Below are positions 1-4,696 of a DNA stretch of 5,614 nt, in pieces (position 1 is the first letter of the stretch; every line of letters begins with the position of its first letter). Source of the stretch: Bacteroidota bacterium (GTDB lineage: Bacteria; Bacteroidota; Bacteroidia; Chitinophagales; Chitinophagaceae); assembly GCA_023391315.1 (NCBI GenBank), contig JAEWBD010000326.1, positions 1-5,614 of the forward strand. The letters run 5' to 3'. The notes below the pieces were generated by a model. The model made no database searches and was not told where the DNA came from. It worked only from the letters and a program-made list of their open reading frames with translations. A program made the position numbers and the translations under genes.

Positions 1-52
1 GTATAAAACTGCTTAATTTTTGAGCGATGCACGTTCAGGTATCCCGGCTGTA

Positions 53-112
53 TAAATGCTGCAAGGCGTTCTGTTTGTTGCGCTTTAACGCTGTCTTACA
101 GCATAGCATTTA
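53..112. repeat. Nested inverted repeats, possible structured RNA
   Basis: TAAATGCT at 53-60 is perfectly complementary to AGCATTTA at 105-112. Inside this outer 8-bp pair sits a 5-bp, 3-nt-loop hairpin (GCTGT at 90-94, ACAGC at 98-102). A competing pair, GCGTT (66-70) with AACGC (87-91), cannot form together with that hairpin because the two share bases 90-91. The pairs are read directly from the sequence. That they fold in an RNA is inference, and such repeats can arise by chance in a 274-base AT-rich stretch. No known RNA family was recognised. Confidence 0.3.
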
Positions 113-130
113 CCTTCATAGCTGCAGTTC

Positions 131-156
131 TAAAATATACAGCAAGCTATATTTTA
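131..156. terminator. AT-rich stem-loop, candidate terminator
   Basis: TAAAATATA (131-139) and TATATTTTA (148-156) form a perfect 9-bp inverted repeat around an 8-base loop. It lies about 120 bases past the ATPase stop codon and could work for transcription in either direction. It is not a textbook intrinsic terminator: the stem is almost all A-T and no clean T-run follows on either strand. The repeat itself is certain; its role is a guess. Confidence 0.3.
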
Positions 157-158
157 TA

Positions 159-182
159 CCGGTTTTGAATGGTGACAACCGG
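159..182. repeat. GC-containing stem-loop CCGGTT/AACCGG
   Basis: CCGGTT (159-164) and AACCGG (177-182) are perfect complements with a 12-base loop. The stem begins only two bases after the AT-rich stem-loop at 131-156, so the two form a tandem hairpin pair. Read on the minus strand, the GC-containing stem is followed by the A/T-rich one, which could help stop transcripts coming from the ATPase gene. The function is not established. Confidence 0.3.
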
Positions 183-242
183 CAGCCTGCGTTATGACTT
201 TGATCAGTTGAGGCTCGATCTATTTAAAAAGATTTTATTAAT

Positions 243-260
243 AACAATAACAGTTATGTT
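243..260 (-). terminator. Weak hairpin just after the ATPase stop
   Basis: ATAAC (247-251) pairs with GTTAT (253-257) and AAC (243-245) with GTT (258-260), leaving one bulged A at 246 and a single-base apparent loop that would have to open in a real fold. It lies 15-32 bases beyond the ATPase stop on the minus strand. A five-T run (complement of 226-230) follows about 12 bases after the stem. The distance to the T-run and the low GC make this a weak terminator candidate. Confidence 0.2.
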
Positions 261-274
261 AATGATGCCTGTTG

Positions 275-2779
275 CTAATTCTTTATTAGCTTTTTCCGTT
301 TAATCCATTTCACAATTTCAAACCACATTACAAATCCAAATGCAATCAATATGCTTATTGCCATGTCAGATACTTCAAGCCGGCTGAATTTAAAAAGGCC
401 GGCTACAGGAGTAATATAAATCATGCATGCCGTTAATACTATCGTGATACCTGTAACTAACGGAATCAACACATTTTTGTAGCCCAGCGTAAACCATACA
501 GAATAAAAGAAGGACCTGTTTACAAAAGTTTGAAAAATATTGGCGCTTATTAAAGCTACAAACACCATAGTGCGGGTGCTGTTTTCATCAAGCCCCTTGT
601 AAACTGCATATTGATAAACAAGCAAAACACCTGCAGTAATCATTAAGCCCTGTATTATGCTCGTTACTAATTCATTCCAGTTAAAAAAAGTGGTGGTAAA
701 GGGACGGGGCTTTTGCAGCATCGTATTTTTTTCTGCCGGTTCATTTTCATAAATAATGGAACAGGTGGGGCCCATTATAAGTTCCAGGAAAATAATATGC
801 ACAGGGGAAAGGATATTGGGATATATCCATCCTAATGCCAGCGGTATAAACACCGTTAATATAATTGGGATATGAATGGATATAATATATTGGATGGCCT
901 TTTTAAGATTAGCATATATCTTTCTTCCCATGGCAATGGCATCTACCATTTTAGACAAATCATCATCGGCCAAAATAAGTGAAGCAGCCTGCTTTGCAAT
1001 TTCAGTTCCCCTGTTGCCCATAGCAATACCAATATGTGCTGCTTTAAGCGCAGGGCCATCATTCACACCATCTCCTGTCATAGCCACAATTTCCTGGTTG
1101 GCCTTAAGGGCATTAATCACTTTCAGCTTGGCATCCGGATACATTCTTGCAAAGATGCTAATATCTTCTATCCTCTTATCTAAACCCATTTCATCCATAT
1201 TCATAAGCTCACTGCCTGTAATGGTTTTATCATATCCTTTAAAGCCGGTTTCCTTTGCTATTGCAGCAGTGGTGGCGGTGTTATCGCCCGTAATTATTTT
1301 TACTTTTATCCCTGCTTTATAAAAGGCATCAAAAACAGCATGCATATTTTTTTTAGGCGGATCGTAAAACGCAACCAGGCCGGAAAACAGGAAAGAGAAA
1401 GCTTCCTGTTCTGCCGGAAAATCATTCCCTTCAAAAGCTGAAGTGCCTACGCCAAGCACCCGGTAACCTTTCGAAGAAAAATCGGCTAAAGCATTGTGTA
1501 TTTTTGTTCTTTCTTCAGCAGAAAGTGATGTATGGTTTATAATGGCTTCAGGCGCCCCTTTTACAGCAATAATCCTGTTTCCGTTTTTATCTTGAAAAAT
1601 ATGCGTCATCATGGGCGGCTGCCCGGCAAGCGGATATTCATGAATCATCTTAAAAAAAGGCCGTTCATCCGTTGGAAAATTAACTGCATACGCTTCATGC
1701 AATGCTTTTTCCATAGGATCAAAAGGGACCGGTTCGCTTGCCCACATAGCGTTTCTAACCACTTGTTTAGCGGCATCACTTAAAGCGTTTATGGCAGAGG
1801 TATCACTGTTGGTTAAGGCATACACGCCTGCAAGTGTCATCCTGTTTTCGGTTATAGTGCCTGTTTTATCTGTGCAAATCACCGTAGCGCTTCCTAATGT
1901 TTCTACAGTTTTCATTCCTTTTACTATTATGCCCATCTTCATCAGCCGCAGGGCGCCCAGCGCCATGAAGGTGGTAAACGCCACAGGAATTTCTTCCGGG
2001 AGAATGCTCATTGCCAGCGTTAATGCTTTCAGCAGGCTGTCAACAATATTGTGGGAATTAAGGAAGTTTAAGACCCATACGATTATAAACACAATCAGGC
2101 CTGTAATAACCATTTTCCTAACGAAGTTGCCTATCTGTTTTTCAAGGGGTGTTTTTTCTGTTTTAATTTCATCAACCGTCTTGCCGATCTGCGCCAGCCT
2201 GGTCTGATTGCCTATGGCACTTACCACTACAACACACATTCCGCTAACTACGATAGTGCCCTGGTAAACCATTGCTTCCTCTGCTGCATTTTTATACACG
2301 GGTAACGATTCCCCGGTTAAAATAGATTCGTTCACCGAAAGGTCGTTGGAATTTACCACGCGGCCATCAGCCGGCACGGCGGAGCCTTCTTCAACAATAA
2401 GATAATCACCTATAACCAGGTCTTTTGTTTGAATTTGCTGCGTTGTTCCATCGCGTATTACTTTACAATGCGGCTGTGTATAAGATTGAAGTTTACTAAG
2501 TGCTGTTCTGCTCCTGTTTTCCTGGTAAATGGAAATAGCAGCTACGAGCAAAATGGAGATGGCAAGAAAAACCGCATCACCGGTACTGCCGCTTAAAAAA
2601 TAAATCGAAGAAGCCGCCAGCAGCAATATCACCATAGGTTCTTTAGCCAGGCCTTTAAGCGTATGCAGCAGTTTGTTTTCCTTTTTTACTTCTACAGTAT
2701 TAGTTCCGTATTGCTGCCTCGACTGTACTACTTCATCATGCGTAAGGCCTTTTATATTTAAAACATCTTTGGTTACCAT
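275..2779 (-). CDS. P-type cation-transporting ATPase (P2-like)
   Basis: ATP-driven inner-membrane cation pump, 834 residues, complete. In order: N-terminal cation-ATPase segment (about 5-45), M1-M2 (48-85), actuator domain with TGES (155-158), M3 (221-240), M4 with PEEIP (261-265), phosphorylation motif DKTGT with phospho-acceptor Asp304, nucleotide-binding domain with KGAPE (407-411), DPP (473-475), TGDN (497-500), hinge TGDGVNDGP (568-576), then M5-M10 (about 628-825). Length is on the short side for bacterial P2 pumps. PEEIP in M4 keeps the glutamate that binds calcium in SERCA (Glu309). However, by alignment the SERCA ligands Asn768, Glu771, Asn796 and Asp800 are His636, Ile639, Glu666 and Gly670 here, so a calcium assignment is unsafe. 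Heavy-metal (P1B) pumps are excluded: there is no CPC-type M4 motif and no metal-binding N-terminus. Transcribed alone, divergently from the redox operon. The start is at 2779, with no Shine-Dalgarno sequence, as is normal in Bacteroidota. Confidence 0.95.
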   Translation of the reverse strand: MVTKDVLNIKGLTHDEVVQSRQQYGTNTVEVKKENKLLHTLKGLAKEPMVILLLAASSIYFLSGSTGDAVFLAISILLVAAISIYQENRSRTALSKLQSYTQPHCKVIRDGTTQQIQTKDLVIGDYLIVEEGSAVPADGRVVNSNDLSVNESILTGESLPVYKNAAEEAMVYQGTIVVSGMCVVVVSAIGNQTRLAQIGKTVDEIKTEKTPLEKQIGNFVRKMVITGLIVFIIVWVLNFLNSHNIVDSLLKALTLAMSILPEEIPVAFTTFMALGALRLMKMGIIVKGMKTVETLGSATVICTDKTGTITENRMTLAGVYALTNSDTSAINALSDAAKQVVRNAMWASEPVPFDPMEKALHEAYAVNFPTDERPFFKMIHEYPLAGQPPMMTHIFQDKNGNRIIAVKGAPEAIINHTSLSAEERTKIHNALADFSSKGYRVLGVGTSAFEGNDFPAEQEAFSFLFSGLVAFYDPPKKNMHAVFDAFYKAGIKVKIITGDNTATTAAIAKETGFKGYDKTITGSELMNMDEMGLDKRIEDISIFARMYPDAKLKVINALKANQEIVAMTGDGVNDGPALKAAHIGIAMGNRGTEIAKQAASLILADDDLSKMVDAIAMGRKIYANLKKAIQYIISIHIPIILTVFIPLALGWIYPNILSPVHIIFLELIMGPTCSIIYENEPAEKNTMLQKPRPFTTTFFNWNELVTSIIQGLMITAGVLLVYQYAVYKGLDENSTRTMVFVALISANIFQTFVNRSFFYSVWFTLGYKNVLIPLVTGITIVLTACMIYITPVAGLFKFSRLEVSDMAISILIAFGFVMWFEIVKWIKRKKLIKN

Positions 2780-2866
2780 ATATTAAGTTTTGCAGTGGGC
2801 AGTTATATTGTTTATCATGTTAATATCTGTATTACATAGATGTAAAGATTAAAAAAAGGTTGGCTG

Positions 2867-2877
2867 TTTACTGTAAA
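2867..2877. promoter_or_regulatory. Palindrome TTTAC-T-GTAAA, possible operator
   Basis: This is an 11-base perfect palindrome with 5-base arms around one central T, in the middle of the divergent intergenic region. A second TGTAAA copy occurs at 2841-2846. A dimeric regulator could bind such a site, but no regulator gene is present in the window and arms this short can arise by chance. Confidence 0.2.
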
Positions 2878-2894
2878 ATATAAACTTATTATTT

Positions 2895-2907
2895 CAAATA
2901 TTATTTG
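2895..2907. promoter_or_regulatory. Palindrome CAAATA-T-TATTTG near the promoters
   Basis: This is a 13-base perfect palindrome with 6-base arms around one T. Because it ends in TTTG when read from either strand, it presents a near-match to the Bacteroidota -7 box on both strands (TAnnnTTTG rather than TAnnTTTG). It could be overlapping back-to-back promoters or an operator between the two transcription units. No matching -33 TTG at the usual spacing was seen for the plus strand, so the call is weak. Confidence 0.2.
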
Positions 2908-3082
2908 CCGTGTGTGAGACCGATTCTTAGAAAATAATGTGGCTTATTGTTGCTAATAAAACCTTATCATTTTTAAAATATACCTACACCACCCAACCAT
3001 TTATTTTTTTCTGCCATCTAATTATGAAACTGCACCGCAGTTGATTCTTTAATACTGATGAGCTTTCAAATAAAGAACTTTC

Positions 3083-3517
3083 ATGTTAAAATTATCGTTA
3101 CTTTTTTGTTGTGCGCTTTTTATAAGCCAGGAACTTGTATGGTCTTCTGATTTGGATGCCGCCAAAAAACAGGCGCAGCAGGAAAATAAAATGATCTTAT
3201 TAAATTTTTCCGGATCTGACTGGTGCGGCCCGTGTATAAGATTACACAAAGAAATTTTTAGTTCCGAAGCTTTTAGCGCTTATGCCAAAAACAAGCTGGT
3301 ATTATTAAATGCAGACTTTCCGCGGTTGAAAAAAAACCAGCTTTCCAAAAGCAGGCAACTGCAGAATAATAAACTGGCCGACGAATACAATGCCGGCGGC
3401 GCTTTTCCATTAACCCTGTTGCTGGATGCAAACGGCAAAATTATAAAACGTTGGGAAGGCCTGCCCAATGAAACGCCGGAAGCTTTTGTACAAGAGCTAA
3501 TCTCAGCCAGGCAATGA
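3083..3517 (+). CDS. Secreted thioredoxin-fold protein (WCGPC)
   Basis: Thiol-disulfide exchange protein of 144 residues, first gene of the operon. It opens with a short hydrophobic stretch (about 2-20) that looks like a Sec signal sequence or anchor, so it should act outside the cytoplasm. The cleavage site is unclear. The catalytic motif WCGPC is at 47-51 (Cys48, Cys51) inside a NFSGSDWCGPC context typical of the Thioredoxin_7-like group. The cis-proline is Pro109 in AFPLTLLLD, followed by the usual GKII..W strand. Between them is a Lys/Gln/Asn-rich insert (about 80-100). Its stop overlaps the apbE start in an ATGA. Within this operon a plausible client is the Cys-Gly-Cys tail of the DUF4266 lipoprotein, but that is inference. 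The start at 3083 follows an A-rich leader; the ATG at 3058 is in another frame. Reductase or oxidase activity cannot be told from sequence. Confidence 0.92.
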   Translation: MLKLSLLFCCALFISQELVWSSDLDAAKKQAQQENKMILLNFSGSDWCGPCIRLHKEIFSSEAFSAYAKNKLVLLNADFPRLKKNQLSKSRQLQNNKLADEYNAGGAFPLTLLLDANGKIIKRWEGLPNETPEAFVQELISARQ

Positions 3518-4458
3518 CCATTGCATCCATACCATACCTGTACAAAGAAGTAATGCGCTTAATGGGCAATCGCTTTGAAATAACCATCGCCAATAAAAAT
3601 GAGCATGATGCCCGGGAGTTGGTTGCCATGGCTGTTGCAGAAATAAAAAGAATAGAAGACCTGCTTACCACGTTTAAAGAAAGCAGCGAAACCAATTGCA
3701 TCAATGCCCATGCAGGCATTAAGCCTGTACAGGTTAGTAGCGAAATGTTTGATTTGGTTTGCCGTTCCGTTAAAATATCCAGGCTTACCCAGGGCGCATT
3801 CGACATTACCTATGGTTCAATAGACAAACGGTTATGGAATTTTGATTTGAATATGAAAACACTGCCTCCTGTTGAAACGGCTAAAAAAATGGTGCGGCTT
3901 ATCAATTACAACAACATCCTGTTGAATGCTGAAGAGCATACCATTTTTTTGAAAGAAAAAGGCATGCGCATTGGCTTTGGAGGCATTGGCAAAGGCTATG
4001 CAGCCGACCGGGCAAAAACTTTGCTGAAAAATTATGGCGTTGAAAGCGGTGTGGTAAATGCCGCCGGCGACCTGGTAACCTGGGGCAAACAACCAGATGG
4101 CAAAACGTGGACGGTTGGCATAGCCGATCCTGATCAAAAGCACCAGTTGTTTTCTGCTATCGATATAAGTGATAATGCTATTGCCACATCCGGCAATTAT
4201 GAAAAATTTGTAACCATCAACGGCAGGCGTTATTCGCATACCATTAATCCCAAAACAGGATTACCGGTTAGCGGCATTAAAAGCGTTAGCATCATCTGCC
4301 CCAGTGCCGAATTGGCCGATGCGCTGGCTACACCTGTTACGGTGATGGGCATACAAGCCGGCCTGCACCTCATTAATCAAATGAAAAATATTGCCTGTAT
4401 TGTTATAGACGATAATAATAAACTGTTTACATCAGATAATATAAGCATAAGAAAATGA
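3514..4458 (+). CDS. apbE: FAD:protein FMN transferase (ApbE family)
   Basis: Transfers FMN from FAD onto a Thr or Ser of target proteins through a phosphoester bond, with magnesium. The 314 residues cover the whole fold: LMGNRFEITI (16-25), AFDIT (95-99), GGIGKGYAADRA (156-167), NAAGDLVTWG (182-191), ATSGNYEKF (224-232), YSHTINPKTGLPV (240-252, His242) and ADALAT (268-273), where Asp269 and Thr273 correspond to the metal-binding Asp/Thr pair of characterised ApbE/Ftp enzymes. The common NAGGD motif reads NAAGD here, a change I believe is shared by this Bacteroidota subgroup. No signal peptide or lipobox is visible, unlike classical ApbE lipoproteins, so it is probably cytoplasmic; cytoplasmic ApbE enzymes are known. 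The start at 3514 overlaps the thioredoxin stop; Met14 (3553) is a possible alternative. The stop overlaps the next start by four bases. No recognised FMN_bind-domain target is present in the window. Confidence 0.95.
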   Translation: MTIASIPYLYKEVMRLMGNRFEITIANKNEHDARELVAMAVAEIKRIEDLLTTFKESSETNCINAHAGIKPVQVSSEMFDLVCRSVKISRLTQGAFDITYGSIDKRLWNFDLNMKTLPPVETAKKMVRLINYNNILLNAEEHTIFLKEKGMRIGFGGIGKGYAADRAKTLLKNYGVESGVVNAAGDLVTWGKQPDGKTWTVGIADPDQKHQLFSAIDISDNAIATSGNYEKFVTINGRRYSHTINPKTGLPVSGIKSVSIICPSAELADALATPVTVMGIQAGLHLINQMKNIACIVIDDNNKLFTSDNISIRK

Positions 4459-4676
4459 AGACTTGTTATCAAAAGGTTTTGTGTATTGCCTTTCTCATCA
4501 GCTTAACCGCTTCATGTAAGCCTGTAAAAGAATACCAGAAATCAAAGATCAACGATAATGAAATGCAGTTATCGGCAAGAAAAGATCAGCGGTTTGAACA
4601 AAATTTTCAAAGCTACCGCGAAGGCGCCTCCGGCGCGAATGGTGGTAAAACCGGCGGAGGCTGCGGCTGTAATTAA
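4455..4676 (+). CDS. DUF4266 lipoprotein with Cys-Gly-Cys tail
   Basis: Small envelope protein of 73 residues, function unknown. A hydrophobic signal (about 7-20) ends in Leu-Thr-Ala-Ser-Cys, a relaxed lipobox that would put the lipid on Cys21. The residues after it (Lys-Pro-Val-Lys) lack the acidic run used for surface export in some Bacteroidota, so a periplasm-facing location is more likely. The mature part is about 53 residues: a short charged helical piece (about 24-52), then SYREGASGANGG (53-64) and the C-terminal GGGCGCN (67-73). The Ser-Arg-Glu...Ser-Gly and Gly-rich Cys-Gly-Cys-Asn ending is the hallmark of DUF4266 as I know it. Cys70 and Cys72 could form a disulfide, bind metal or be modified. 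Ser59-Gly60-Ala61 loosely resembles an ApbE acceptor site. It is translationally coupled to apbE by an ATGA overlap. The family call is from memory, without a search. Confidence 0.85.
   Translation: MKTCYQKVLCIAFLISLTASCKPVKEYQKSKINDNEMQLSARKDQRFEQNFQSYREGASGANGGKTGGGCGCN
4623..4661 (+). repeat. GC-rich mRNA hairpin inside DUF4266 gene end
   Basis: GCCTCCGGCG (4626-4635) pairs with CGGCGGAGGC (4652-4661) in nine of ten positions, seven of them consecutive, around a 16-base loop. A competing smaller hairpin (GCGCC 4624-4628, GGCGC 4632-4636, 3-base loop) overlaps the left arm. It lies at the very 3' end of the small lipoprotein gene, 36 bases before the DUF3570 start. Gly and Ser codon composition alone may explain it, but it could affect mRNA stability or the relative output of the two genes. 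Confidence 0.3.
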
Positions 4677-4696
4677 TTACTGATTTAATTATCAAC

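Larger units (their letters stand above)
1..274. other. Non-coding region left of the ATPase gene
   Basis: No reading frame here looks like a gene. All three plus-strand frames hit a stop within the first 25 or so bases, and the minus-strand starts (for example from 119 or 109) run only 7 to about 24 codons. I found no tRNA-like cloverleaf with a proper T-loop. What stands out is a high density of perfect short inverted repeats (53-60 with 105-112, 90-94 with 98-102, 131-139 with 148-156, 159-164 with 177-182, 247-251 with 253-257), listed separately where useful. The region lies 3' of the minus-strand ATPase gene, so at least part of it is probably that gene's 3' untranslated region and terminator. 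The left part could be the border of a further gene or RNA outside the window. Confidence 0.6.
2780..3082. promoter_or_regulatory. Divergent AT-rich intergenic region
   Basis: This 303-base gap separates the minus-strand ATPase gene from the plus-strand thioredoxin/apbE operon, so it should hold both promoters. I searched by eye for the Bacteroidota -7 element TAnnTTTG on both strands and found no exact copy. The nearest are TAnnnTTTG forms, one base too long, at 2899-2907 on the plus strand and 2903-2895 on the minus strand. There is no coding frame worth calling. Two short perfect palindromes (2867-2877, 2895-2907) and a six-pair hairpin with one G-U pair (2825-2841), which would lie in the ATPase leader, are the only structure seen. 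Neither promoter can be placed with confidence. Confidence 0.5.

Noticed and set aside
200..235. Possible tRNA T-loop around GGCTCGATC
   Set aside because: No flanking 5-bp T-stem, anticodon arm or acceptor stem could be found.
876..1322. Plus-strand open frame of 148 codons opposite the ATPase gene
   Set aside because: It is antisense to the hinge and M4-M5 part of a fully intact P-type ATPase gene; its composition is a mirror of that gene and no domain is recognisable.
1532..2207. Two further plus-strand open frames (1532-1783 and 1791-2207) opposite the ATPase gene
   Set aside because: Same reason: the minus-strand gene has continuous motifs across this stretch, and these frames show no domain or start context of their own.
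275..2779. Heavy-metal (P1B, copper/zinc) ATPase identity
   Set aside because: M4 has PEEIP and no Cys-Pro-x motif, there is no N-terminal metal-binding domain, and the ten-segment layout with four segments after M6 fits the P2 type.
3058..3150. ATG at 3058 as an alternative or upstream start for the thioredoxin gene
   Set aside because: It is 25 bases from 3083, so it is in a different frame, and that frame stops within about 31 codons, before the WCGPC motif.
3049..3249. Minus-strand open frame over the thioredoxin gene start
   Set aside because: It overlaps the WCGPC-coding region on the other strand and shows no recognisable domain.
3441..4239. Minus-strand open frames (3441-3806, 3832-4239) over apbE
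   Set aside because: The plus-strand ApbE motifs run through the whole interval, so these are chance antisense frames.
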